Assembly: GCF_037975245.1 (NCBI RefSeq) | Contig: NC_092582.1 | Location: 15,269,077-15,333,076 of the forward strand | DNA length: 64,000 bases | Source of the DNA: Apostichopus japonicus | Lineage: Eukaryota > Echinodermata > Holothuroidea > Aspidochirotida > Stichopodidae | Reading direction: 5' to 3' | Part shown: positions 40,919 to 48,820 of the stretch, piece by piece | How the letters are laid out: every line of letters begins with the position of its first letter | Numbering within the stretch: position 1 is the first letter of the stretch | Translations under genes and position numbers: made by a program | The notes under the pieces: generated by a model | Databases searched by the model: none | The model's input: only the letters and a program-made list of their open reading frames with translations | Told to the model about the DNA's origin: nothing

Positions 40919-43900
40919 CTCCTTTCCCACCCTCCACAGCCACGAGACAAAATACCCATCCATCATGATTGGTCTACGTGATAGAGATAACTGTCATGAA
41001 CAACCCTGCCCCCCTCCCCACACACACACACACACCTCCTTTCCCACCCTCCACAGCCGCGAGACAAAAACCCCATCCATCATGATTGGTCTACGTGATA
41101 GAGATAACTGTCATGAACAACCCTGCCCCCCTCCCCACACACACACACACACCTCCTTTCCCACCCTCCACAGCCGCGAGACAAAAACCCCATCCATCAT
41201 GATTGGTCTACGTGATAGAGATAACTGTCATGAACAACCCTGCCCCCCTCCCCACACACACACACACACCTCCTTTCCCACCCTCCACAGCCGCGAGACA
41301 AAAACCCCATCCATCATGATTGGTCTACGTGATAGAGATAACTGTCATGAACAACCCTGCCCCCCTCCCCACACACACACACACACCTCCTTTCCCACCC
41401 TCCACAGCCGCGAGACAAAAACCCCATCCATCATGATTGGTCTACGTGATAGAGATAACTGTCATGAACAACCCTGCCCCCCTCCCCACACACACACACA
41501 CACACCTCCTTTCCCACCCTCCACAGCCGCGAGACAAAAACCCCATCCATCATGATTGGTCTACGTGATAGAGATAACTGTCATATTAAACAACTTTGTC
41601 AACAAGCTAAGAAAGCTCTTTTTATCCATATGAGAGATATCATGGTTGGATTTAATTTTCCTTCACACAATACTCTGAATCTACTTGATCAAGTCTAAAT
41701 ATGGCATCATCAAGCAACATGTGCTTCATTTAGTGTTGGGTTGTTTTCTCTTTATTTATTAACAATGTTTATATTCTCTATTACATAGATATGAGTTTTT
41801 GAGCAATTTTGCTGATTCTAAAATATTGAAGCTCTCTGTATGACCAAATAAAGGCATTGGTTTGGGTGTCAACACTGTTAGCATTTTATCTTGAAAAACA
41901 TGAAAAGAAAACCACAACTTCAGGGAAAAGTTTTTCTGACCCTGACTCACTATGATATCACAGATTGCCCCATCTCAACAAAAAAAAGGATATCTCTCGA
42001 AATGGAGCAAGAATCTTTCTTTGCTGTTTTGGGGGTGTGGTTCATTCACAAAGATGTCTGTCACATCTCTAAAATAAGATGATAGTTGGGTTGTGTGTCT
42101 CCTTGGGTCGAGAGGACCATGTCTTGGTTATTAACAAACAAAGAACAGGGATGATCACAGACTTCACCTCCTTCATGTCACACCTGAAAACGCATCTCTT
42201 TCAAGAGCACTATAATGATGGTTTCTAGGATTTTTTAGATTTTATGATGTTCTGTCGTGTTGGTTTTTAGGTTCTAGCTTCAATTGGAATTTTCACTTTT
42301 TAACATTCAAATTGTAGATTTTGTAGTCAATCTGTTTTATCGCCTTACTCTTCACCGGTGCTTTCATTTCGTTTTTCGATATCATTTTCCTGTATATATC
42401 TGTATATGGTATGTATTTACGGTTTTATATAGTTACTGTTTTATGTCATTGTTTGTAAAGTGCACAGATGCATGGCGCGTAGGGCGCTATATAAGATTTT
42501 ATTTACATTACATTACATGCTCACCTGACAGACCCTTCTGAAGTTCTTGGCACCGAGAGGACGATTTTTATTGCTGTTTGACTCTCCTGTTCCCGCAGTA
42601 TGGTCATATTGCGGGCGACCTCCAGCTCGCTCTTGGGAGCGTTGACGGTGGCTGAACCCAGATAAACGATTCCGCTAAATAGGGTACACGTCTTCTCCAA
42701 AGGATTGATCGTCAGAGAGCCAACTTCCGGGTCACTGCTTCTCTCCTCTGAGAAAACGATAGAAAGAAAATAATTAAACCATGTACAATGATAGTTAATG
42801 GTATTGAAGTATCAACACAGTTGTAGTGAGAGTGTCAAAACTTGACAACTTGAGCAAACTTTACAAACAAACTTCCATATGTGAAAAGGATGTAAGGCAG
42901 GGTTTTCCTAACTTTATCTCCCCACGAACCCCCTGTGGATGTCAGAGTTGTCCACGAACTCCCAACTTTTTGAGACACGATCTGAGTCATTATTACACTA
43001 TAATACCCATTACAGCCTGTGTCTGTTTCATAATTCAATTATTTATCACATGCACGGTACGGTACTACTATGGCAACATATGCGTATGGAATGCGAAAGA
43101 GTTTGTCGATAGGTACGATTGTTGTACATTTCTAAATTATATGATATATCAGATTTAAGTTCAACAAAAAGTACTCTAGTTTTGACTTTCAGAAACTCTA
43201 GGATGGACTCACGCACCCCCCTGGGGGTTCATGCAACAGAGTTAGGGAACCCCTGATGTAAGGGATAACAAAAGTGTAGGATTAAAAAGTATATGTAATA
43301 TACAACAAAGACAGAAATGACATTAGTCCAATTTCCATCTTGATAGCGGGTTCTGTCGGTGAGATACAGAAAACTGTTGCATTCGTTCACTTTGGAGTAT
43401 ATTTTATATGATTTGTGATGTTATAAAAAAGGACAACACATCACAACTGTATCTTTTGCTGAATTGTTTCTTTTTCACAATGAACTGATCTTTGGTTTTC
43501 GTCATCTCTCACACACGTGATAAAAAGAAATACTTTGATCTTTGAACAGAATAATTAATGCATAACTTCAACTTTGTAAACAAACAAGGGAAAAACCCCA
43601 TAGGAAGCAAGCTGTCCCTGTCTACATGTAACTTGTATTACAGAGATTTCTAATACTAGAGAGTACCACTTCTTCGAGCAGATGCAAATCACGTCATGAA
43701 TGTAGACCTTCTACTTCAGAAAGTTAGCTAGGGCAGGAAGTAGATCGTGACGACAAGTGAGTGGGTACATGAGAGCACACAGTGCTCTTAAGGTGAAGTA
43801 TTTACCAATTTTGGCAGGTTTAGGGTAGCTGGGAAAAATGCGTGTAACGGAGGAGGAGGAGTTCTAACCTTCTTTTGAGGAAAAGTAAAAGGAAAGTGGC

Positions 43901-44370
43901 ATTTATATAATTATGATGAAGGACTTACCATGTGATCTAGGCTCCCAGGGGTCAGAGGTAACATTAGGGGGTGGGGAAGGCCCATCATCTTGAGGAGAAT
44001 CGAGATGAACGTGAGAGTTGAGAACCTTCTGTTCAAGGGTTTTCATTTGTAATCGAGACGGAGAGAGCGGTTGGTGCCCTGCCTCTCCTTCGGATGTATC
44101 GGTCTTCGACGAGGACACAAAACTTTCGGTAGAGGATGTCGCCTCCGTGCTGGTATCGCCACGATCGCTACCCGTCTGCTCGTCTAACACCTCCTCCAGA
44201 TGGTGCTGAAGTTCTTCCATGTTTCCGTTTCCGGCAATCTTGAGACCCTCTTCGGATCTGACCGACCCGGCTCCGCCACTGTTGGCCATTTCCGATGGCC
44301 CTTCTGAGGGAGATACGACCACAAATTCGTCGGTCACTGACAGGGAATCTTGGCTGACTTTATCTGCCAT
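19608..44370 (-). CDS. RABGAP1: RABGAP1-like Rab GTPase-activating protein, N-terminal 620 residues in nine exons; 3' exons missing from window
   Basis: The spliced product should accelerate GTP hydrolysis by Rab proteins on endosomal/Golgi membranes and possibly at the centrosome, as known for RABGAP1 (GAPCenA). Nine exons (43929-44370, 42525-42747, 33353-33533, 30164-30438, 28507-28573, 26605-26713, 24112-24281, 20755-20905, 19608-19849) total 1860 nt; all joints have GT-AG and keep one frame. Domains: poorly conserved acidic N-terminus (1-160), PTB domain (about 165-320, with IVYLGSATVNAP and ILFCCRG), DUF3694-type region (about 330-490), then the TBC start (REGIPEALRGEVW, 586-598). Residue order and spacing follow human RABGAP1/RABGAP1L closely from memory. 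The TBC arginine- and glutamine-finger motifs and the coiled coil lie in exons I cannot find in 1-19607, so they are probably beyond the window. Start: first ATG of the conserved frame (MADKVSQ), which resembles the vertebrate N-terminus. The gene precedes the vertebrate RABGAP1/RABGAP1L split in appearance, so the paralog name is approximate. Confidence 0.92.
19861..20236 (-). mobile_element. LINE (CR1/L2-like) 3' end
   Basis: Minus-strand frame 20236-20042 encodes SSKDHPRHSELI, NRTNKYNLQNP and PTFRIMLFKNSLIYRAAIYI, which resembles the end of a non-LTR reverse transcriptase ORF, followed by a 3' UTR and an (ATTGAA)-type tail ending at 19861. The same element occurs in opposite orientation at 32160-32557. 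Clan assignment is tentative. Confidence 0.75.
20237..20754. other. RABGAP1 intron 8, no other gene seen
   Basis: Unique sequence plus a C-rich tract (about 20320-20400). Confidence 0.55.
20755..20905 (-). CDS. RABGAP1: RABGAP1 coding exon 8
   Basis: Acceptor TCTTGCAG before 20905, donor GTACGTTT after 20755. Encodes EESSVENEFSYKVLSLESQT, QRERLQTR, MRPSVRTPDS and an acidic end SYQEEEES, aligning with human YEVVCLESESERER, PSVRLP and the EDDEEEDN linker that precedes the TBC domain. Leaves in phase 1. Confidence 0.92.
20906..22293. other. RABGAP1 intron 7 (part), no gene seen
   Basis: No coding signal. A GGGGGAGGGGGAGGGGGA run lies at 21310-21328. Confidence 0.55.
22302..23829. mobile_element. 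Non-autonomous hAT-type element, 1528 bp, 8-bp target duplication
   Basis: Starts CAGTGTTCGATTT and ends AAGTCGAACACTG (inverted ends of about 10-13 bp). CATGGGAG flanks both sides (22294-22301 and 23830-23837), the 8-bp duplication typical of hAT. No transposase frame is present; the interior is AT-rich with a short GC-rich part at 23060-23190. A related fragment (CAGTATCGCATCGCTAAATG) is at about 28638-28790. Confidence 0.85.
24112..24281 (-). CDS. RABGAP1: RABGAP1 coding exon 7
   Basis: Encodes VDKSMFMTIAVDLVMTGIQE, then QVRFVLETRV, IVSPNEKFW and QEFFYILLEE. This matches the strongly conserved human segment FMTTAVDLVITEVQEPVRFL and the SPNER motif. Acceptor AATTTCTAG before 24281, donor GTGAGTT after 24112; enters phase 1 and leaves phase 0. 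Confidence 0.93.
24490..24650. repeat. Fragment of the GACCTTTGACCTC repeat family
   Basis: Perfect TGACCTTTGACCT at 24496-24508 and an imperfect copy near 24628, in contexts matching the 18780-19440 array. Confidence 0.7.
24897..25185. repeat. About 150-bp tandem duplication
   Basis: Two copies containing GGTGG..., TTGGCCATGG, CTCACAACATTC-like and ATCTATCCCTCACAGTACAA, offset by about 150 bases. Confidence 0.8.
26605..26713 (-). CDS. RABGAP1: RABGAP1 coding exon 6
   Basis: Encodes VRQEHSQEGKQFTVTSLWDP and NLDDLTILNTESPPGL. The acceptor chosen (GATTAG before 26713) gives phase 0 and exactly ten residues before the conserved GK, as in human RABGAP1; two further AGs downstream (AACACAG, GTCAAG) are alternatives. 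Donor GTGAGTATT follows 26605. Confidence 0.86.
26957..27192. mobile_element. Small hAT-type element (CAGGCGCGTAG ends)
   Basis: Left CAGGCGCGTAG and right CTACGCCCCTG are inverted ends typical of hAT MITEs. Flanks ATAACGAC and ATAATAAC match 6 of 8, so the duplication is only approximate. The interior (TTGCGCCAACTCATGGTGGC) is shared, inverted, with 50990-51150. Confidence 0.7.
27193..28214. other. RABGAP1 intron 5 (part), no gene seen
   Basis: Short ORFs without supporting features. Confidence 0.5.
28215..28335. repeat. Perfect inverted repeat, 57-bp arms, 7-base A loop
   Basis: Left arm 28215-28271 and right arm 28279-28335 are exact reverse complements separated by seven A. Each arm holds CTCTGAAGAAGATCCTGCTA followed by GGATCGAAACGTCAGG. 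The GATCC-TGCTA-GGATC hairpin followed by GAAACG resembles motifs found near Penelope-like and other retroelements; that link is from memory and tentative. A degraded relative lies at 60241-60330. Confidence 0.9.
28507..28573 (-). CDS. RABGAP1: RABGAP1 coding exon 5 (67-nt microexon-sized)
   Basis: A 67-nt exon between acceptor TTCTTGTAG and donor GTAAGATT. It completes the codon of an arginine split by intron 4 and encodes CFGVLICPGRNVPDRDLHLL-DV, aligning with human CFGLLLSPGKDVRNSDMHLLDL. Its size, phase and homology agree. Confidence 0.9.
28638..28790. mobile_element. Fragment related to the 22302 hAT element
   Basis: CAGTATCGCATCGCTAAATG and ACTTCAAAACTGCTACACAA match blocks of the hAT element at 22302-23829 with the middle deleted. 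No clear ends. Confidence 0.5.
28791..30163. other. RABGAP1 intron 4 (part), no gene seen
   Basis: No coding evidence; low-complexity T/G tract at 29765-29810. Confidence 0.5.
30164..30438 (-). CDS. RABGAP1: RABGAP1 coding exon 4 (end of PTB, linker, start of DUF3694-type region)
   Basis: Acceptor AATGAAG before 30438, donor GTAAAAA after 30164. Encodes VQKVLSCFKQAFFRV (C-terminal PTB helix), then LTVPVFVDIREDDGRGSFSP and CFKMRQGARKEIIVTVQPTN, matching the region of human RABGAP1 with EIKEDDGKG and CFKLRQG. Leaves in phase 2. Confidence 0.92.
31084..31249. mobile_element. Possible 166-bp MITE
   Basis: TTCAGACTGAGGAC at the left and GTCCTCAGTCTGAA at the right are perfect 14-bp inverted repeats. 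No convincing target duplication, and no coding sequence. Confidence 0.5.
32160..32557 (+). mobile_element. LINE (CR1/L2-like) 3' end, second copy
   Basis: Encodes KDHPLHSQLISPCHRTNK, YNLRNPTILPTFRIMLFK and NSFIYRAAIYI then stop, followed by a 3' UTR nearly identical to that at 19861-20041 and the tail GAAATTGAAATTGAA. Truncated at the 5' end. Confidence 0.78.
32920..33180. repeat. Fragment of the GACCTTTGACCTC repeat family
   Basis: Perfect TGACCTTTGACCT at 33099-33111 and an imperfect copy near 32950, with the same neighbouring words as the 18780-19440 array. Confidence 0.7.
33353..33533 (-). CDS. RABGAP1: RABGAP1 coding exon 3 (PTB domain middle)
   Basis: Acceptor TTCACAG before 33533, donor GTAAGTC after 33353. 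Encodes LLERDGRSEISHFRITKILF, the CCRG turn, ESDCFAFT and HVFRCENPEA, all close to vertebrate RABGAP1 (PESDCFAFT, HVFRCE). Ends in phase 0. Confidence 0.92.
33755..34195. repeat. About 217-bp tandem duplication
   Basis: GTCAGTATGT, GGTAACC, TTGGCAGGTG, CTGAAAGTGTCTACT, GTGTGTGGCACCATACATGT and CAGTTATGTACAGTATGTAA each occur twice, offset about 217 bases. Confidence 0.85.
34210..34310. repeat. Short tandem repeat GCTAGGTGGGGTAC
   Basis: Three imperfect units of about 40-48 bases with GCTAGGTGGG, GTAC and CAATGAAG, ending next to the transposon end at 34313. Confidence 0.7.
34313..40226. mobile_element. 5.9-kb DNA transposon with 27/28-bp inverted ends
   Basis: TGGGCCATTCCACACTAAT at 34313 is matched by ATTAGTGTGGAATGGCCCA ending at 40226; the inverted match continues to about 28 bases with one mismatch. 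Inside lies a broken gene (35926-37776). Near both ends, CGTAAC...GGACAGAT-like motifs recur (34503, 34858, 39789; looser copies at 39190, 39435 and 39610), which could be transposase binding sites. No clear target duplication was found and the superfamily is not assigned. Confidence 0.8.
35926..37776 (-). pseudogene. Broken transposon-encoded gene (DGC-QYK family)
   Basis: Read from 37776: MSLKIRLRSLNRKVPQLEDI, stop; then in the same frame SNAAMYMRRYRGRIKADQE and more basic residues; after a frameshift near 37500, NRLIQFTDGCGAQYKSRF; then VDIVAGTRKLHAVAGISPY, an in-frame TAA (37078-37076), LHKRRLSCFCSPC; after a likely intron (donor near 36749, acceptor near 36361), YDESEVVQTQLDVLNEK, an in-frame TGA near 36224, then EYYAVFYDNKFYIGRLLEKD and a conserved C-terminus to 35926. 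This order (RQ/RYR repeat, DGC..QYK, GTRK-H, CFC..C, final YAV.YD domain) resembles a large uncharacterised transposon-like family of fish, cnidarians and echinoderms, from memory. At least three stops and one frameshift make it non-functional. It lies inside the inverted-repeat element. Confidence 0.78.
40376..40830. other. RABGAP1 intron 2 (part), no gene seen
   Basis: No support for the overlapping short ORFs here. Confidence 0.5.
40870..41590. repeat. 117-bp tandem repeat with embedded (CA)n, about 6 copies
   Basis: CATGATTGGTCTACGTGATA, GAGATAACTGTCATGAACAA, CCCTGCCCCCCTCCCCACAC and CCTCCTTTCCCACCCTCCAC repeat in order. The first (CA)n is longest (about 40879-40916). The unit is a multiple of three, so an artificial open frame of about 306 codons (40635-41555) runs through it. 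Confidence 0.95.
42100..42519 (+). mobile_element. LINE (L2/CR1-like) 3' end next to RABGAP1 exon 2
   Basis: Frame 42160-42228 encodes DFTSFMSHLKTHLFQEHYND-GF and a stop, the usual end of L2/CR1 ORF2. The 3' UTR ends with GCGCTATATAAGATTTTATT and an ATTACATT tail reaching 42518. It lies antisense to RABGAP1; its tail ends about 5 bases from the exon 2 donor. Confidence 0.75.
42525..42747 (-). CDS. RABGAP1: RABGAP1 coding exon 2 (residues 148-222, start of PTB domain)
   Basis: Not visible as a long ORF; found by frame and homology. Acceptor TTTTCTCAG precedes 42747 and donor GTGAGCA follows 42525. It encodes TLFSGIVYLGSATVNAPKSE and then SVPRTSEGSVR, matching the first strands of the RABGAP1 PTB domain. 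Enters in phase 1 and leaves in phase 2. A LINE 3' tail ends a few bases beyond its donor. Confidence 0.9.
42898..43255. mobile_element. 358-bp hAT-type element with perfect 8-bp duplication
   Basis: Begins CAGGGTTTTCCTAAC, ends GTTAGGGAACCCCTG, with ATGTAAGG on both sides (42890-42897, 43256-43263). Ends of this type (CAGGGGTTCCC) are typical of hAT/Charlie MITEs. Non-autonomous. Located in RABGAP1 intron 1. Confidence 0.88.
43264..43928. other. Rest of RABGAP1 intron 1
   Basis: No feature recognised. Confidence 0.5.
43929..44370 (-). CDS. RABGAP1: RABGAP1 coding exon 1 (residues 1-147)
   Basis: Begins at ATG 44370-44368 (MADKVSQDSLSVTDEFVVVS) and ends in phase 1 at donor GTAAG (43928-43924). 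The segment DEFVVVS...LKIAGNGN matches the vertebrate N-terminal pattern SEDFVLVS...LKIVGNG from memory. The rest is Ser/Glu/Asp/Pro rich and probably disordered. A GTG codon 12 nt upstream keeps the frame open, but ATG is the sensible start. The 5' UTR continues upstream; an AG near 44455 could mark an upstream UTR exon. Confidence 0.88.
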
Positions 44371-47300
44371 GACCTTTAACACGGCCTAGATGAGCAGCTC
44401 TGACGCACGGTTTCACCGTCCGATTAGATCAGCATCAGAAATTATCCAGATGATCTTTGAAAAAGACAAAAGAATTAATGCATCAATGTGCATAATTACA
44501 CTGATATCATGAGGCAGGTCTGAAAGAAACAGATGCAATGACTCCTTGCAGACAAACATGAGCGAGGAATATGTTAGCTTAAAAGACCTTATAAACTTTG
44601 CTAAAATGGTTTACTAAGTTTAAACACCCAACATAAACTTTTCGGAATAAGTTTGACCGTTTTGGAATATTTGTTTACCTGGTAATCACACATGTTGCAA
44701 GGCATGCTTTTTGGAACTTGTCATGTTTCATAATGATTATAGTACACTGAGCAAGGCCGAGATTCACAACATGAATGGTGCACCATCAGTCTGTAGTACC
44801 TCAAAGTAGCCTAGGCTTAACTTTCTATTTAACACAGGTGGATTAAATAACGATTTTCACCAAGCCTAAATATCAACATAGTTTGTATCACAGGCATGCA
44901 ATGTTAGGGCAAAAATTTTGAGGAATTTTTCTGTTTTGTTTTGTTTTTGAATGACCTTTACAGTACACTGTAGACCTATGACTGTTTTCGTTTCCTTTCA
45001 GTAACTCCAAAGTGACAGTAGCTGATGACTTATTATTCTACCTATTTTGGGGTATTTTAATAGTTACAATGCAATCTCAATTCGACGGACGAAGCTAGTC
45101 TTGACCTGAAATATGAACCTGGTGATTAATCTGAATCTTGTGATAAATCCTGGAATCAATCCTCGGATGAATATGGGGATAGCGTCAGGTTGGTCCAATT
45201 GATGTTTTGCGCACTGCATCAATATAAGGCATGTGCTGTGACAAATAGGCAGTAAGCAGTTTTGACTTTGGAAACTCAAGAATGAACTGTATATATACTG
45301 TATTTACAATTTTTCAATAGATGCAATTACTTTCCACTGTGGCTTGAGTGAGTCTCTCTGCTCATGGATTGTGATTGGGTGACTAAGCAAGCGACCCATA
45401 ATAATTCAACGCACAGTCGTTTAAATAGAAATTACCCATGTGATATGATGGGATGTCAATTTTATTCCATATTTTAACATGTGATGTTCATTAAACGATT
45501 CTCTGGCCATGATGACGATTGATCTCATGCCATACTTCGCCTTCACGGTTACAGTGTAGTGATATTATTGACTACGACTACAGACCTGTCCTACATATAC
45601 ATGTGTAATTCTGTACAATGATATGTGAGTCTGCCTAATGCTGTGTATTAAATCACATGTAATTTGTATGCCTAGGTGTATTTTATTCAGCAGTTATAAT
45701 CTAATTCTATTCTGGGAAGAATGCTGATATTCTAGGGATATATATAGCTAACATACATCCCTGGTTATTTGATTGTTAATGGAATAATGGTAATTATGTA
45801 GTTGGTACTGCCACTTGGTCACATGTGACCAGTTGTGCCTTAGGAATTTAGAGAGGATAAGGATAGAGAATAGACTAGTATCAGAGTGTCTCAGTCCTGT
45901 TAAGTTTCTCTGCAACAGAAGACAAGGTACCTTCGACATGAGAGTAACTATAACTATGAAAGATCATTTCCATTATGCATTTACACAGTGGCATTTGGAG
46001 TAATTGCAGAATACCCAGCAACTTTGAAGCAACACCCTTAAAGGAGGTTGGATACGGCTTCTGTATCTACAGTAGGGGGACTAGTAATACATAGAGAAAT
46101 GCCAAAAAATAACTCTTAAGTCCAATGCATCATGTTGTTGTGGCTGTTGGTTCATTTATGCATAGGGAAGTTCAATACTAGTAAGGAGAAATGTCAACAA
46201 CAAAAAAAGTAAAATAATAAAGTAACAAAACAATAAAGTAAAGTAAAAAGAAAATATGTATTATGCTGTTGTGGCTACATAGCCTACACTGTCAGGATGG
46301 TTCATATTTTTGCCATTCCTACTAAGAATGACCTATCATGACATTGTTATAATTATTACTATGGGACCTAATTGAAACTAAATTTATGCATCTAGGTCTA
46401 TATAGGGAATTTCTATGCGAGGAGAAATGACAACAAAAAACTAATATCAATGTGTTATGCTGTTGTGGCTACACCATCAGGAGTGCGACGGTTTAGCCAG
46501 ATACAGTGTGGAGCTTTGTGTTCAGGATATTCTGCAATTAAGAATGACATAATTTATATTCCTAACAATAACAAATACTCGTTAGACCTGTGCTTCATGC
46601 ATTGCATGTGCAGTACTATAAAACTAAGTACATTCGAGGATCAATAGCAAGAAAGCATAAGCCTAACCTTGAAGTATTAGTCCCAGTGGCAGGTAAATTT
46701 TACAAGTTTTTTGTCAAGAATTTTAACGTTGCTTCCGCTAGGCATATCGTTACTTAGTCATGGTCCCCAAATTTTTGAGGGAAGGCTAGGTTAGGCCTAT
46801 ACGCATTGTCCGACTGTAGTATATAGCCTGCTTAATCTGGCCTAATCCCAAGGTTGGCATAAACTAATGACTAACAAGGTTCCTAACAGTAATACAAGCC
46901 TAAGGTAGCCTATACTATATTTTGATATTACTACTTAGTACTGGACCGAGGCTATCCTAGCTTTAGGCTAGTCTGTAACTAGTGTAACATTCAAGTGTTA
47001 GTGATACTTCAGTACTATTACTAAGGTAGCCTAATGAAGTTACTTTGAAGAAATAAGGGTGGACATAAGACTTACCACAAATAGGAACGTTTTTTTTTCT
47101 TCAGCCAATACTTTCATACCATAACCTCACCTCTATATCATATTAAACATGTATTAACGTCGATACACTGGCTTTGACTTTCAATGAGAGTTTTTGTAGA
47201 ACCCCAAAAGTAGCAGCCTACACTACAGTACATGGGCAAGACCCCTTGTCATTGTACACTCTGTACGCAGACTTATTATTGTTAGTCCAAGTGACGTAAT

Positions 47301-47760
47301 GCACGGTAGTGCCTACATAAATAACATACAGATGCACAGTACGTAAACAGTACGTTCTTACACTGATCTCGAATTGCGAAGTGACCCCGCATGGGAACGA
47401 TGGCGCTAAATCGAAACACCCATACATAGATGAAAACGTATCGGTAGTCTGTTACGATCATAGAAATTTTCAATTTCTATGGTTACGATATATACTTGAA
47501 AGACTGACTTCGGTCAACTTGCGGCTTTGTCAAGCAAATGAGTCTTCTTCGCGAGTTGCTGCTTACAGGAGGATCTAAAATACATACATACATATATATA
47601 TATATACGCAAACTACAATATTTATCCGGCGATGAATCACCCTTATACGACCGTGACTGCAGAAATGGGGTCAGGTTGAATTCAATAGATAATCTGCATT
47701 TTTTGTGTGTGACTAAGCCATACTAATTAACCACCTTTTCCCTGAAAGTGTCTGGTAAAA
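44371..47760. other. 5' region of RABGAP1, no further gene seen
   Basis: Should contain the RABGAP1 5' UTR and promoter, but I cannot place the transcription start. Loosely repeated sequence around 46060-46480 (TGTTATGCTGTTGTGGCTAC and relatives). Confidence 0.5.
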
Positions 47761-48054
47761 ATGAGTGTCTGTAGGAAATTTTACGCTGAACTAAACAAAT
47801 GTATTAAAGCTGTAGATGTGTTACCATTTGGTATGTATAGCCCTTCGATCCTCAAGTTGCTTCAACGGGTCCAACTCCAGTTTAACTCTTTAACCCTTCC
47901 CCCAGGATGCGGTACGTGTCCCACTTGTCAACCACAGGAATATGGTTACCCTAGTGTTATGGCATGTCCCGGTTTAATTTTGATTCAGGAAACCAGCTAC
48001 ATGTTTGAAAATTGGAAGGTGGAAGCGGGATATAAGAGCAAGAATCAAGCTTAG
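47761..48054 (+). CDS. Uncharacterised 97-residue ORF with CxxC motif, uncertain
   Basis: MSVCRKFYAELNKCIKAVDV begins at an ATG with AAAA before it. The middle, CGTCPTCQPQEYGYPSVMAC, contains paired cysteines like a zinc knuckle and faintly recalls cysteine-rich stretches in transposon-derived proteins (KDZ-like). Composition is more protein-like than neighbouring ORFs. No family match can be stated; it may be a transposon fragment or chance. Confidence 0.25.
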   Translation: MSVCRKFYAELNKCIKAVDVLPFGMYSPSILKLLQRVQLQFNSLTLPPGCGTCPTCQPQEYGYPSVMACPGLILIQETSYMFENWKVEAGYKSKNQA

Positions 48055-48489
48055 ATTCAAAATAGTGCTATCGTTTGAATTAAATTTGTGCGGTATACGA
48101 CTTGTAAATGCGTGTGCTATCAAATGTAAGCGATTGTCAATAAAAATTGGGGGGAGGTGACAGGATGGGGCACGTCTTCCCATGCTCCCAGTGGCCACGG
48201 CACTGTGTATGTTAACTATCATAACATGTAAAAATAAGTACGGAATATATATGTGCTGGTGGGTAGTCTATATGCAGGTATCTCGTAGCTCTATCTTGAC
48301 CCAAATGGAGATGTTCTGTTTTCATATTAATTAGGACGACAATCCAGTGCCATACGACGCACTCTGACTACAAGTGTCAATTACTGAATCAAGATTAAAA
48401 GTTCAGATAAAATTCGTTCGATCTATGCTTCAGTATGGATAATAAGTAAAACTACGGAACGCCATCTATTTCACAATGTAAGGAGAGAT

Positions 48490-48820
48490 TATCAGTTTGT
48501 CAGGAAAATATCGCCATGTTACAAGTTAATATCAGCATGCCACTATTAAAATCAATATAGTATGTGCAATATCAATATATCAGAAATATTATCAACATGT
48601 TACAACTCAATATCAGCATGTCGAGAATAGTTTCAATAGTTTTTTTTTTCAACCTGAAAAACGTTTGAATTTTGTTTTGACCCTATCGGCGTTCATGGAC
48701 GGTTCCATTCGTTCCACACCAACATGTTATTGACGAAAAAATATGAGGGTGTTACAATTTAAAATAAGCATGTCATGGTTGTTATTGATATATATTACAC
48801 TAAAGTATCAATATGTAAGG
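48490..48820. repeat. Diverged short repeat of ATCAACATGTTACAACTCAA type
   Basis: TATCAGCATG, ATCAACATGTTACAA and TATCAATAT words recur at irregular 50-60 base spacing. Confidence 0.45.

Noticed and set aside
40635-41555. 306-codon open frame with PCPPPHTHTHT repeats
   Set aside because: It is produced by a 117-bp tandem repeat with (CA)n; no domain, no conserved start and no gene context.
44018-44209. Plus-strand ORF over RABGAP1 exon 1
   Set aside because: Shadow of the minus-strand coding frame.
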